A program made the translations under genes and the position numbers. This document shows positions 1-11,919 of a stretch of DNA of 64,000 nt, one piece after another; position 1 is the first letter of the stretch; every line of letters begins with the position of its first letter. The stretch is taken from assembly GCA_030789695.1 (NCBI GenBank), contig CM061130.1, positions 9,105,860 to 9,169,859 of the forward strand, given 5' to 3'. The notes beneath the pieces were generated by a model, which was given only the letters and a program-made list of their open reading frames with translations, was not told the origin of the DNA and searched no databases. Source of the stretch: Scilla litardierei. Lineage: Eukaryota; Streptophyta; Magnoliopsida; Asparagales; Asparagaceae.

Positions 1-1
1 T

Positions 2-1233
2 ATGAAGTACTTGGAGACGGGGGAACTGCCCGAGGAGCGGATGCTGGCTAAACAGGTGGAGAGGCGGGCCCTGTCATTTGTACTCCTCGACGGAGTGATG
101 TACCGCCGTCGCCGCGCCAATTTCGACGTCCTACCATATCTGAAATGCTTGGGCCTGGAGTAGGCTGAGCAAGTCATCCGCGAAGTGCACGAAGGCTTCT
201 GCGAAAACCACCATGGCGGTCGCACCATCACCCACAAAATAATGCGCCAGGGGTACTATTGGCCGACAATGATCCGGGACGCGGTACAATACGTCAAGAG
301 GTGCGAGGTGTGCCAGAAATTTTGCCGACGGACGACTGCACCTCCGGCCAACCTGATGCCCATCGTGAGCCCGATCCCCTTTGCCAAATGGGGACTCGAC
401 ATCCTTGGGCCTTTCCCAAAGGCCTCCGGAGGAAGGAAATATCTAGTCGTCGCCGTGGACTACTTCACGAAGTGGGTGGAAGCGGAGCCGCTAGCGTGTA
501 TCACGTGGACGGACATGACGAGCTTTATCTGGCAATCCGTTATATGTCACTTCGGGATTCCCCACTCGATAGTCACGGATAACGGAAGGCAGTTCGATTG
601 CGAAGGCTTCCGTGACTTCTGTTCGGGCTGGGGGATCAAACTCCAGTTCACGTCAGTCGCCCACCCACAGTGCAACGGAATGGCGGAGGCCGCGAATAAA
701 TGCATCTTGAACCCAATGAAGAAAAAAGTGGACACCGCCCTTGGGGCATGGGTCGACGAGCTGCAGGAATCCTATGGTCCTATCGCACCACCCACAAGGC
801 CTCGACAGGAGAAAGCCCGTTCATGCTAGCATACGGATCGGAGGCGGTCGTTCCCGTGGAGATTGGCGAAGAGACGCTCCGACTGAAGCTCTTCGACGAA
901 GAGATCAATGGGGAGGGACTCGGCCTCAGTCTGGAATTGATAGACGAGGTAAGAGACCGGGCCCTGACGAGCCTCGTTAAACACAGCCAGAGGATGGCAC
1001 GACACTACGACTCCCAGGTGAAGCCACAGACTTTCAGGATCGGCGACTTGGTCCTCAGAGATGCCACCTTCCGCCCCGAGACCGCCCAGCGGGGAAAGCT
1101 GGCCGCCAAATGGGAAGGGCCCTACAAGGTCATCGATATCATCGGACCAGCCACGTACATCTTGGCAACCCCCGAAGGTAATGAGCTGGCCCATCCTTGG
1201 AATGTAAAGCATCTGCTAAAATTCTACCAATAG
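2..1233 (+). pseudogene. Ty3/gypsy Tat-lineage pol remnant (integrase)
   Basis: This is the 3' end of a gag-pol polyprotein: the spacer after RNase H, then integrase. The integrase zinc-binding part is visible (HEGF and HHGG near 188-215, RCEVC near 301). The catalytic core follows with a first Asp in WGLDILGPFP (~394), a second in VTDNG (~570) and the Glu in MAEAAN (~683). The C-terminal part includes SPFMLAYGSEAVVPVEI (~820) and ends at a stop at 1231-1233. It is broken by an in-frame TAG at 161-163 and by a one-base frameshift near 770, where the frame that starts before 185 gives way to the one running to 1233. The SPFMLAYGSEAVVP wording is typical of the Tat/Ogre/Retand branch. Everything upstream lies outside the window. 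Confidence 0.9.
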
Positions 1234-1328
1234 TTGTGAGTTTTTCTTTTCATACATACGAAATACACATCTACCCGCTTTCCCCAACATTGTTGTTCCT
1301 ACATAAGTTTTTCAGCGTAAACCTCCGA

Positions 1329-3412
1329 ACCTCTGGGGCAGGGCCAACCCTAGCCACACAAACCAGAGAAGGGCACGGGTCGGGCCACGCGCCCGCTCCC
1401 CCCTCCAGACCTCTAGGGCAGGGACAACCCTAGCCACCCAAACCAGAGAAGGGCACGGGTCGGGCCACACGCCCGCTCCCCCCCTTAAGACCTCTGGGGC
1501 AGGGCCAACCCAAGCCACCCAACCCAGACAAGGGCACGGGCCGGGCCACGCGCCCGCTCCCCCCCCTCAAAACCTCTGGGGCAGGGCCAACCCTAGCCAC
1601 CCAAACCAGAGAAGGGCACGGGCCGGGCCACGCGCCCGCTCCCTCCCTCAAGACCCCTGGGGCAGGGCCAACCCTAGCCACCCAAACCAGAGAAGGGCAC
1701 GGGCCGGGCCACGCGCCCGCTCCCCCCTCAAGACCTCTGGGGCAGGGCCAACCCTAGCCACCCAAACCAGAGAAGGGCACGGGCCGGGCCACGCGCCCGC
1801 TCCCCCCCTCAAGACCTCTGGTGCAGGGCCAACCCTAGCCACCCAAACCAGAGAAGGGCACGGGCTGGGCCACGCGCCCGCTCCCCCCTCAAGACCTCTG
1901 GGGCAGGGCCAACCCTAACCACCCAAACCAGAGAAGGGTACGGGCCGGGCCACGCACCCGCTCCCCCCCTCAAGACATCTGGGACAGGGCCAACCCTAGC
2001 CACCCAAACCAGAGAAGGGCACGGGCCGGGCCACGCACCCGCTCCCCCCCTCAAGACCTCTGGGGCAGGGCCAACCCTAGCCACCCAAACCAGAGAAGGG
2101 CACGGGCCGGGCCACGCGCCCGCTCCCCCCTCAAGACCTCTGGGGAAGGGCCAACCCTAGCCACCCAAACCAGAGAAGGGCACGGGCCGGGCCACGCGCC
2201 CGCTCCCCCCCTTAAGACCTCTGGGGCAGGGCCAACCCTAGCGACCCAAACCAGAGAAGGGCACAGGCCGGGCCACGCGCCCGCTCCCCCCCTCAAGACC
2301 TCTGGGGCAAGGCCAACCCTAGCCACCCAAACCAGAGAAGGGCACGGGCCGGGCCACGCGCCGGGCCACGCGCTTGTTCCCCCCCCTCAAGACCTCTGGG
2401 CAGGGCCAACCCTAGCCACCCAAACCAGAGAAGGGCACGGGCCGGGCCACGTGCCCCCTCCCCCCTCAAGACCTCTGGGACATGGCCAACCCTAGCCACC
2501 CAAACCAGAGAATGGCACGGGCTGGGCCACGCGCCCGCTCCCCCCCTCAAGACCTCTGGGGCAGGGCCAACCCTAGCCACCCAAACCAGAGAAGGGCACG
2601 GGCCGGGCCACACGCCCGCTCCCGCCCTCAAGACCTCTGGGGTAGGGCCAACCCTAGCCACCCAAACCAGAGAAGGGCACAGGCCGGGCCACGCGCTCGC
2701 CCCCCCCCCCCCCCCCCCTCAAGACCTCTGGGGCAGGGACAACCCTAGCCACCCAAACTAGAGAAGGGCACGGGCCGGGCCACGCGCCCGCTCCCCCCTC
2801 AAGACCTCTGGGGCAGGGCCAACCCTAGCCACCCAAACCAGAGAAGGGCACGGGCCGGGCCACGCGCCCGCTCCCCCCCTCAAGACCTCTGGGGCAGGGC
2901 CAACCCTAGCCACCCAAACCAGAGAAGGGCACCGGCCGGGCCACGCGCCCGCTCCCCCCTCAAGACATCTGGGGCAGGGCCAACCCTAGCCACCCAAACC
3001 AGAGAAGGGCACGGGCCGGGCCACGTGCCTGCTCCCCTCCTCAAGACCTCTGGGGCAGGGCCAACCCTAGCCACCCAAACCAGAGAAGGGCACGGGCCGG
3101 GCCACGCGCCTGCTCCTCCCCTCAAGACCTCTGGGGCAGGGCCAACCCTAGCCACCCAAACCAGAGAAGGGCACGGGCCGGGCCACGCGCTCGCTCCCCC
3201 CCTCAAGACCTCTGGGGCAGGGCCAACCCTAGCCACCCAAACCAGAGAAGGGCACGGGCACGGGCCACGCGCCCGCTCCCCCCCTCAAGACCTCTGGGGC
3301 AGGGCCAACCCTAGCCACCCAAACCAGAGAAGGGCACGGGCCGGGCCACGCGCCCGCTCCCCCCCTCAAGACCTCTGGGGCAGGGCCAACCCTAGCCACC
3401 CAAACCATAAAG
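1329..3412 (+). repeat. 80-81 bp GC-rich tandem array, ~26 copies
   Basis: About 26 head-to-tail units start near 1329, 1410, 1490, 1570, 1651 and so on to 3371. Each unit reads roughly CCTCTGGGGCAGGGCCAACC, then a CCACCCAAACCAGAGAAGGG block, a CACGGGCCGGGCCACGCGCC block and a C-run followed by TCAAGA. Units differ by a few substitutions and by C-run length; the longest C-run is near 2701-2718. The array begins under 100 bp after the integrase stop, so it lies in the 3' untranslated region of the Tat element. Hypervariable tandem arrays at this position are known for Tat/Ogre elements. Long open frames across it reflect the 81-bp (27-codon) period and are not genes. Confidence 0.95.
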
Positions 3413-5030
3413 GGCTACGCGTCCATGATCCTTGAAAAATAGAGAGAAGACAAGGGCACATAAACCGGGACGAAATGGCGTCAATTCCCAAGGAGGCGGC
3501 CCCGATGTGACTCGACGAAACGAAAGGACGCTCGAGAAATACGCCACCATTAATGGTACACTCCAAAAGAGGCTCTGTAAGAGCCACCTGGCTAAAGCGG
3601 TTTCCATCGGGCGTGATTTCGAGGAGCCCATCAATAATGCCAGCTCATCGCAATAACTATGGAGGAAACCGTCAACAAAATCCCCCTATAAATATACCTC
3701 TCACCCTCCCAAAAGAGGGAAGAACAAAGAGTCGAAAGATATGAGGTATTGGTCCCAACGCCCCCACCCGCTGGAAAACGGGCCAAGACGCCTCGTCCTT
3801 ACAAAAGGGAGATCACCGGCCACCAGTGGTTCCCCCCACCCTGGACGGTGGTCGCTGCATCTCCACAACCTCCGATAGGATATTCCCCTTACAAACGGAT
3901 CGCCAATAGGATATTCCGCTTACACAAGGGAAATCCACCTTTCACGCCTCCGTCTGCTCTAAACAAGGACGAGTCGGAGAAAGGTAGGCAATTGACTCCC
4001 GCCGGCAGGAAAAGCAAGAGCCCACCGGGCTTGTGAGCCAACACCTGCTCGCTGTCGACCTCCGGACGGGGACCTCGGCAAGGCTGCATCCCCGACGAGC
4101 CCAAACGGCGAGTCATGGCGTGTCAGCCCGCCCCAGCACAATCGGGCCCCGAACCCCGCCCTCAAACCCAAACAACGAGGCGTGGAGGGGAGGCGGCCCA
4201 ATCATCAGGATTCCACCCACCCTCAAACCCAAACCGCGAGGCGTGGAGGGAGATGACAAAGCTATGGAGTGAAGGCGGCCCGATCATCGGGACCCCCCGC
4301 CCCCAGGACAAAAACCACAGCAAGACGGCTTCCCTGGCAAGCCCCCCAGTGCTTCTACCCGACCGAGGAGACCTTGCAACACTTCAGCACAGAGGGCTGT
4401 CGCTCACCTATGCGCCAAGAACAACTCAAGTTAAAAAGGCCCACCCGACAGAGGGTAACCCCTAGATCCGGAGGTCATTCACCGCAGGCGAGGACAGCTC
4501 TATAGCCCACCCCAGGGCCGGATCTTACCCCACAACGGGCAATAATCTAAGTACTCGTATACAAGCCATAGAGCAGTTCATGTAAATTTAAATGAAAACA
4601 TTCATCCTTGTCAGATTCGCTTTGACTTTCTGAGAATGCCATAGCATGAAGCGATCCCCCTGCCAAGTGCCGGGCGAGCTCACCACCCCTCGTGGCATGG
4701 AAAGTAGGAACGACGCATCGCACTCCCCGGACTAGCTTAGGACACCCAGTAAGTTTACACTCGCAGTTCGAACCCCTCGATACTACGCTTCGAACCAAGA
4801 CCCCTCGCCAACTAAAGACAACAGCTTTCGGTCAAAGGGGAAAGAGGTGAGCTGAGGCCCGCCCTGCGGGACCACCTCCGCCCGAGGCCAAATCGGGATA
4901 GGGCGGCAGGTCTCATCCCGAACCTATTCAGCGAATCCCCGCCCCGCCCAAAGACAACACAAACCATCAACATCCCCTTCACCCAGACCTCGCGCTCTCG
5001 GACAAGGGAATGTGGGGGGGCATAATTAGC
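3413..5030 (+). repeat. Tat 3' region, promoter-like block copy 1
   Basis: GC-rich noncoding DNA following the tandem array. From about 3490 to 4560 it aligns by eye with 5325-6330: both carry GACTCGACG(A/T)AA(C/T)GAAAGGACGC, a GCGGTT(T/C)CC block, a TATA box, and a GATAGGATATTC(C/T)CCTTACA motif in the same order. It ends near a G-run (5013-5021) followed by GCATAATTAGCAATTGTGTAAC, which resembles a polypurine tract and LTR start. This may be part of a long or duplicated LTR of the Tat element; exact borders cannot be set. Confidence 0.55.
3687..3694 (+). promoter_or_regulatory. TATA box of block copy 1
   Basis: TATAAATA preceded by a C-run, in the same relative place as the TATA-like box at 5520 of the second copy. 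Inferred to be a retrotransposon promoter; no transcript evidence is available. Confidence 0.45.
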
Positions 5031-5324
5031 AATTGTGTAACTCACGCAAGAAACCAAAATAGGCAACCCCAACGGTAAAACCCGGTGAAGACCGACGTTC
5101 CTGTAACGCCTCGGTTCAGACCGCACAGCGACCAACTACCCAGGGCCGGCCCTCCAAACCACATCTGGATTTCCCCAGATTAGGCCCAACATCCTCAAAA
5201 ACTCAGCCCGGGGGACAAGGACAAGGACAAGGAAACATGACCCTGGACGGACCGGTCGCAAGCCAGAAACCGCGAAACAATACCTGTCGAATATACGCCT
5301 AGTCTCGACGAGGCAGCGCCACGA

Positions 5325-6330
5325 TACGACTCGACGTAATGAAAGGACGCTTGGACAACACGCCATCAGTAGCAACACGCCCCCTGAGAGGCCAGAACAG
5401 ACAACCTGTGTCAGGTACCGTCAGGAAAAAGCGGTTCCCAAAGCGAGTGATTCAGCGGAGCCCATTAATGGCACTAGTCCCTCACATTATCCACGGAAAA
5501 CCCTCCCGCAGAATCCCACTATAAGTACCCCCCTTCAGAAGTTAGGGGGGAGGGGGAGATAGACAAAAGGGATTCGCATCCCCTCACACCGGATATGAAA
5601 CGGCCCCGAACGCCCCACCGAGCTACAAAGAAGGCCAATGACCACCGACGGGCCTCACTTCCCCCGATGGTGACTGCCTCCACTCCGCGACCCCTGATAG
5701 GATATTCTCCTTACACATGGGAGGCCCCGCCCGCCAGCCTTCCTCCTGCTCGTTACCGGATTAAACGGCAGGTCCGGAAGACTAGCTGCCGGGCCGCCAC
5801 ACCCCAATTAACACCCACAGTACGGCGATCCCTACCGGGCGTGAGGGCGGAAACCCCCAACGGGCCTCCCAGCGACCCACCTGCCTGCCGACCCCAACCT
5901 TCCCCGCGACGCCGACCCATCGGACTCCCCCGGGGAGGGTGACGCCACCACTGCTACCTCGTCCTCCGCCTCCCCCGGGGTTCCCCCTCGGTGCGCGGGA
6001 TCCCTGGCGAGGCCGGGCAACCCTCCAGTGCGGCGACGGCGAGGCAGAACGCGAGGAATCGAGGAAATGGAAAGGAAGAAGGTCCACCCGACAAACGAGG
6101 GTCAGCCCCCCCGAAGCGGGGACCACCACGGGGCGGCATCCCTGATTAAACCAAACGGTGATTCACGACGCGTCAGCTCGTCCCCGGACAATAAGGCAGA
6201 AGGAATTCAGCGGTCAGTAAAAGGGAAGACCGCCCCGCAACGGGGATCTGCTCACCCCGATGTAGCGGGCAACGAGTGTAAACAACCTCCCGTCTCGACC
6301 ACAGGTTTGGTCACACCTACCCAATTATTG
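5325..6330 (+). repeat. Diverged second copy of the 3490-4560 block
   Basis: Shares ordered blocks with 3490-4560, including TATAAGTA at 5520-5527 and CTGATAGGATATTCTCC near 5694. A (G)ATCCC(T/C)GA block followed by CAAACGG(C/T)GA is seen near 6138 and near 4090. Identity is patchy, so the duplication is old. A purine-rich run (AGGGGGGAGGGGGAGA) lies near 5545. Confidence 0.6.
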
Positions 6331-6754
6331 TAAATATCATCTAGATCTTCGGTAAAGGTTGATGAATAATATTCCTCCTTACGGACTCCTCCCCCTGAGC
6401 CCAGGCACACAACGGCTGGGAGGTCCACCAGGCACAGTGCGGCTGAAGCCCCGCGAAAATTACAAACACATCCGGTAAACACATCTCAGCAAGAACCATA
6501 ACCTTCTCAAAAAGTCAGGCTCCCCCAAAATCCGACCCAGCCGCCACATACAACGGCACGTCGTTGTGGGGCAACGCCCCACTTGGTTCCCACTCGGGAT
6601 GAGACTTCGCGATCCCGCAACAGCGGGCAATACCCCGCGGGAGCAGCGTCGCCACCCCTGAGCTTGGATCCAAGTCCGAGTCAGGTTAGAAGGTAGTGTT
6701 ACGCCATCCGAGCCGAGCCGGGCTTCCGCCTCACACTCGAATGCCGGGGGCAAT

Positions 6755-7790
6755 TGTTACGACCTAAAGATCGTAAGAGTCCGACTCCCGCCCGGATCCG
6801 TTGACATACCCCATTAACTCTCCCCTTCACGAAAGGACCGCCACCCCGGAAGACCGAAGCTACGCGGGAACGGGCGCACCTCGCAGCACTCCCCCCACCC
6901 GGCCGAGGCATACAACCGCAGTTGCTCGGCCCGCCAGGGTCAGGGCGCTTGGGGAGCGCCCGGACAGTACCACCGGATATGCTGACATAGGCACATGCGT
7001 ATCCTTCCGTGCCAGCGAACCACAACCCACGACCGAAAAGGGGGCGCGGCCGGGCTGAACAACCCCCGAGCCGGTCGACCCGGCCGGTCCCCATGAACCA
7101 CGGTGCCAGGGATAGCATAGCCAGATCTTTAGTTCGTCACCAATGATAAACAACCTAGGATAAGGACACGACTGACACTAACGCCGCCCGACCATCTGAC
7201 AAAGCACCCCCTGGCAGCTGAGCCCCCTGACAATTAATGCTTTTGGCCCTGACATACTGAAAAAAGTGCCCCCGGCCGTTGCGCCGTCTGACAAAAGCAG
7301 GTCAGGCACTCCTGCTCCGGACATCCTCGTCCGAAGCTTCCGCTGACACCCGAGCCAACTCAGCACATCGAGTCAGCATGCCAGGTCAGCCCCACCTAGT
7401 CATCTCCCATCAGGTATAAATACCCCCTTACTTCTTATGATAAAGAGGTTGGCAAATTCTCTCTCTCGTTCTATTATTCACACACGAGAGCAAAGGTCGT
7501 CCATATCTTTGTTCTCCCACTTATAGCTCGCCACGTACGGTCGACACACCCTGAGTCCGACCGGCGTGCCTAGCCCCCGTTTTAAGTCCTATTACTGACT
7601 TAGGCATCGGAGGGGCTAAGGGTTGGACCCCACCCCGCCCTTCTGATGAGTTGCTCATGCTACAGGAAAGCTCGTCCCTTGGTCGACATCAGCTCCAGCC
7701 TCCCGCTACCAGATCTTCCTCCGCCGTGTCCGGTGAGATTTGACTCCGTGGCCACCCCCGGTAGCAAGTCCAGCCTCTTCACCCCATTAA
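6755..7790 (+). mobile_element. Tat-lineage LTR (end approximate)
   Basis: The start is placed at TGTTACGACC, directly after the G-rich tract CCGGGGGCAAT at 6744-6754. This matches the start TGATACGAC after GATGGGGGAAAT at 42009. It contains TATAAATA at 7415-7422 and, about 185 bp downstream, GACTTAGGCATCGGAGGGG (near 7599), a string also found in the LTR at 42510 and common near the R/U5 of Tat elements as I recall them. The 3' end near CACCCCA (7780s) is a guess; no primer binding site is evident after it. Confidence 0.65.
7415..7422 (+). promoter_or_regulatory. TATA box in Tat LTR
   Basis: TATAAATA followed by ACCCCCTTA, upstream of a T/C-rich stretch (TTCTCTCTCTCG) that is typical of a transcription start region. 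Placement inside the LTR supports a U3/R boundary just downstream. Confidence 0.6.
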
Positions 7791-7899
7791 TCACCTTTTA
7801 AATTGCCCACCTAAACCCTCTTGTCAACAGAACCACCGTGCCCTTGGTTTCCCTCAATACAAATTCATTGTGTGCGAGTTCCACCTTGTAACACCAGGT

Positions 7900-9189
7900 A
7901 TATCCCGTCTTGAAGGAAGTAGTCGAAGATTCCATCAGAGAGGCGGAGGCGAGAATATTGTCACCCTGGGTGCCGATCGCATCAAGATCGATGGTCCAGT
8001 CGTTCGGAGATCGACCCATGATCATCGAGGGGATTGCCCAGGTGGCTCTCCTTCAGCAGAAGAAGAAAGGGTCCCCCTCCAAGTTTGAGGTGGTTGCACT
8101 GGAGGGGGCAAGAAGCGGCGGAGGACCATCCTCAGCGACTCGGAGCCGTCTAGGTCACAGCATCCGCGGAGCAGGCCTCCCAGCCAGGGAGTGATGTACT
8201 CTATAAGGAAGATTCGAGGGAGACTCAGGTTCCGTCGGATCTTCGCATGCATCGGGACACCTGGCCCGGGGGGGTCTGTCTCCCTCCGTAAGGTTGCCTG
8301 AAGACTTCGCTGAGGAGTACAGGCCGATGTTGCTGGAGGGCCGATCTCCTCAGGCTCCCCTCGACTGTTTCAAGGAGGATCTTGTCAAGGCGAGGTTTCC
8401 ATTGAGGCGTGGGCATTCTGCTCTCCTCGACTATGGGGTCGCCTCCCGCATCGTGGAGAATGCGACCCTGCCTCGGGACATGGCTGTCGTGGAAGGGGTC
8501 GATTATGAACGGCTTGCTTCATTAGCAGTCCATGCCAGTGTCCAGGTGACTATCGTTTGGGCCTCTATCGATGCCAATATCAGCGCATAACCTGACTGTC
8601 GGATGTTGTGTGCAGGCTCTCGTGACGACCACGACGTTGTATAGTCCAGCTTCGATGGTGGCCGATCATGGTGTCACTCTGGAGGCCATCAGGTCGAGGG
8701 TGGTGAAGTCCCAGGCTGAGCTGGAAAGAATCAGATGCCTCTCAGAGACGAGGTCGTTAATCGTTGAGAAAATCGAGCATGAGCTAAGCGAGTCTCATAT
8801 GAGTGATGCTGAACAGATCGCCTTAAGAGAGCGAGCGGAGAAGGCTCTGCTAGAGGAGAGAGTCAAAGATGACGTCATTGCGGAGGAGGCGATTCGGGAC
8901 ATCACGGCTTCATTTCCCGACTTTGACGAGTTCTATAAACAAGGTTATGAGTGATGCCGGCTGGAGAAGAGGAATCAATTCCCTGACCACTCTGCAGAGA
9001 TCGATGGGATCCCGGTGATCTATCTAGACCTTGGTGAGGATGAGTCTAGCCAAGGCGACGATGGGTCGAGCCAAGGCATGGAGGAGGCAGCTCCAGCAGA
9101 CGAGGCTACCACCATGACTGGCGACGAAATAAGAGCGATTGCTAGGGGTGCCGGAGCAAACGGCCGTGTTGGAGGTGATCGAGGGCCTG
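7900..9189 (+). pseudogene. Tat extra-ORF/gag-side remnant with coiled coil
   Basis: Broken coding region after the LTR. Open pieces lie at 7910-8194 and 8294-8590 in one frame and at 8571-9189 in another, so a frameshift falls near 8571-8590; a TGA interrupts the last piece at 8952-8954. Residues from about 8700 to 8930 are charged and heptad-like (SQAELERIRCL, EIEHEL-type, RERAEKALLEER). The segment FDEFYKQGYE, then CRLEKR and FPDHSAEID after the stop, recalls the C-terminal end of the plant 'putative gypsy type transposon' proteins in Tat/Ogre elements. The reading is cut by the LTR insertion at 9190. Function is unknown; assignment is by resemblance only. Confidence 0.5.
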
Positions 9190-11600
9190 TGTCACGCCCC
9201 GCTTCCCAAAGATGGAGGCGAGACGTGAAAAGGTCCGAACGAGAGTGGAGCTGTGAAACCCCAAACCCGATAAGCGTCAATAAAACATAAGCAGGTCCCT
9301 GTAACCACAAACGGAACAACAATAATAACACAAGGAGAGGCAAAAATAAAATTTTAAATCTCAGAAATTGTCCAACATTAAAGTTAAGTTCAACATCCAG
9401 AAAAGCCACCAGGCTAAAAGAAAGAGTCTAAAGGCCTAACACACGGCCAACACAACAAACACCAACAAAGTATGGGTGCTACGCACCGATAACTAAAAGC
9501 AGTCTAAAGCAAAAGGGAAAGCTCCACGAGGACACTAAGACTGATCTCCAGTGTCCACGAAGTCCTCGATCAACGCGGGCTCTGACTCAGCGTCAGCAAA
9601 CACCACGTCCTCAGCGACAAACTCAGGCTCAGGATCTAACATGTGTCACCCAAAAGAGAAAAGGGGCACATGTCAGCAAGTCGAAAGACTTGTGCAAGGA
9701 AACTGAAAGAAAGGTAAACTAACAACCTAGCAGTTAAAGTATGGTGCATGGCATGGCAAGTATTGTATGGAAATAACAAGTGAAGTACAAGTAGCAAGTA
9801 ACAAGTGGTAGGTGTGACATGTAATGCCAAGTAACAAGTACAAGGGATCACCCACACACATGTGAGCGCCCTATTGCCCGCAGGCTGTATTCAACTACAA
9901 GGGGTCACTCACACACAGGCGAGTGCCCTATTGCCCGCAGGCTGTATTGAGCTCGTTTTCTGGACCACGAGCCAGATTTGTAATTGGCCTAGGGTTGTGC
10001 CCGCAAAACAGGTGCCTAGCCGGAACAAGTAGCACTAGTATGTAGCGATGCTACGCAATCACGATGAGTGTTCAAGGATGCAATGACATGAGCAGTTATT
10101 CGCGTGCCGTTAATTAAATTAAACATGACAGGCAAAATGCAATGGCATGAACAGATATTCGCGTACCGTTAATTTAAATTAAACATGGAAGTTAAAGATG
10201 CATGGATGACATGAACAGTTAATACGCGTACCGTTAAGTGAAATTAAACGTGACATACAAGCATGATGAAGGTGACGGACCAAGCTTCGTTGTCAAGCTA
10301 GGTCAATGGCGTCTAGACGGCTATCCTTTCACCGTCTAGTCTCTTTTACGCTAAAGCAAGGAAATGGCCTAAGACATGGCCCAAAGCAAGAGATGCAAGT
10401 TTCACTTGCCTAGCACCGAGAATGACGATCAACGAGGCCGTCACGCAAATGCTAACTATGGAGATGAGATCGCTGCCATGACAAAACAACATTAAAACAA
10501 CATCTAACCTAGTTTTATTAGGGTTTCACAAACACACATTGGGTTATGAAAACATTAAGAGATCGATTTATTACCGTATCGGAAGCGGAAGAATGATGTC
10601 GAGCAAGCACGGCAACGGAAGAAACGATCTGGGGAACCTAGGGTTCAGATCTGGAATGGATGGGAAAAATCTGGAGAAATGGGGTTTTGGGGATTTTTGG
10701 GGGTTGGAGGTGACCTAGGGCATGGTGGTTGGTCAAAATGGAGAGGAGGAGAAGCTCTAGATGAAGGAGGAAGGCTAGAGGAAGGTTGGGGAAGATCAGA
10801 GGTCAAGGGGGAAGGAAAGAGGCCAGGAGAAGAGAAAGAAAGAAAAGAAACGAAGTGGGGGTATTTATAGAAAATGACCTGGCAGCTGCCCAGAAATTAG
10901 GGTTTCGACACTGATTAGTCGGTCAAAGAGCAACCATTGACCGACTAGTTTGTGAACTAGTCGGTCGGTTGACCAACGCAGACCGACTAAGTCCAAACAG
11001 TAACTCCTGTACAAAAATAGGATTTAGATTTAGTCGGTTAAAGAACAACTACTGACCGACTAGTTTCAAATCTAGTCGGTCGATGAACGTTCTTAGACCG
11101 ACTAAGAATGAATAGTACTTGGTATCAAAAATGATCATAGAGCTAGTCGGTTAAAGAACATTTGCTGACCGACTAGTTTGCAACCTAGTCGGTCGATGAA
11201 CGTTCTTAGACTGACTAACGATAAACAGTAACTCCTGAGAAATTTACAAAGCCCACTAGTCGGTCCATGAATGTTTACCGACCGACTAAATCGTCATCTA
11301 GTCGGTCTGTTCCCCTTATTGTACCGGCTAACGTGCACAAAAAGTTACGAAATGGAGTGCGAAGCTCCGGGATCGATTCCTAAGACTCCTAGGATTGATC
11401 TAACAATACGATATGACCGATATGAAGCCCGTCACGAATGACTTACTCCAAAATCGACGATTCTAAGGAAGAAGCTAGAAAATCACGACGAAACGATCGA
11501 AAATGAAAGCTACGGAGATGAAAACCACACATGAGGAGAAAATCCACCAAAACATATATATAATATAATAAATCCAGATACATGAAAACCAGTCGTTACA
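9190..11600 (-). mobile_element. Solo LTR of Tekay-type element, reversed
   Basis: The plus strand begins TGTCACGCCCCGCTTCCC and ends CCAGTCGTTACA, the reverse complement of the LTRs at 14616-17066 and 21893-24343. Length is 2411 bp against 2451 bp for those. No internal region adjoins either end. Flanks are GCCTG (9185-9189) and GCCAG (11601-11605), a 4-of-5 match that fits a decayed target duplication around a solo LTR left by LTR-LTR recombination. A TATA box (TATAAATA on the minus strand) lies near 10861-10870. The inverted-word array is at 10915-11330. It split the Tat remnant upstream. Confidence 0.88.
10915..11330 (-). repeat. AGTCGGTC/GACCGACT palindrome array (solo LTR)
   Basis: The third copy of the array in the Tekay LTR family: repeated (A/C)TAGTCGGTC, a 12-15 base spacer, then GACCGACTA(G/A). 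Paired words alternate orientation, and the array sits upstream of the TATA box in LTR orientation. See the array at 14911-15303 for detail. Confidence 0.9.
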
Positions 11601-11919
11601 GCCAGAATGGCCGCTGCAAGATCTAGCCTGATAGAAATTTTTGAATGTATAGGGGGTGATGTAAGTGAAAACAATATTCCGTAATAGAGAGTGACAAGAC
11701 AATTGGCATGTGTATTCTCGTATGTCATTGCCTCTCTTTGTTTGTTGTCGCTCACGCCCCGTGGTGGTCTCAATGCTTGATGGTCCTTTTCGATGGGTTA
11801 GGCACTGCTTCGGGGTGATCGATGATAAACCATCGAACCACATTTAGAATTTGACCACCACATTCCATGGAGAGTGAGAGATCTACCCGACTCGCGGTTG
11901 ACGATATGAGGGTTAGGGT
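11601..11919. other. Unassigned spacer between solo LTR and satellite
   Basis: Starts GCCAGAATGGCCGCTGC, possibly the continuation of the Tat remnant cut at 9189, then AT-richer DNA with no convincing coding potential. The satellite begins near 11920. Confidence 0.4.

Noticed and set aside
1312..3587. Chain of open frames on both strands with repeated VGPAPEVLRGG or ATQTREGHG residues
   Set aside because: They are translations of the 81-bp tandem array; frames shift wherever a unit is 80 bp and no start, domain or codon bias supports coding.
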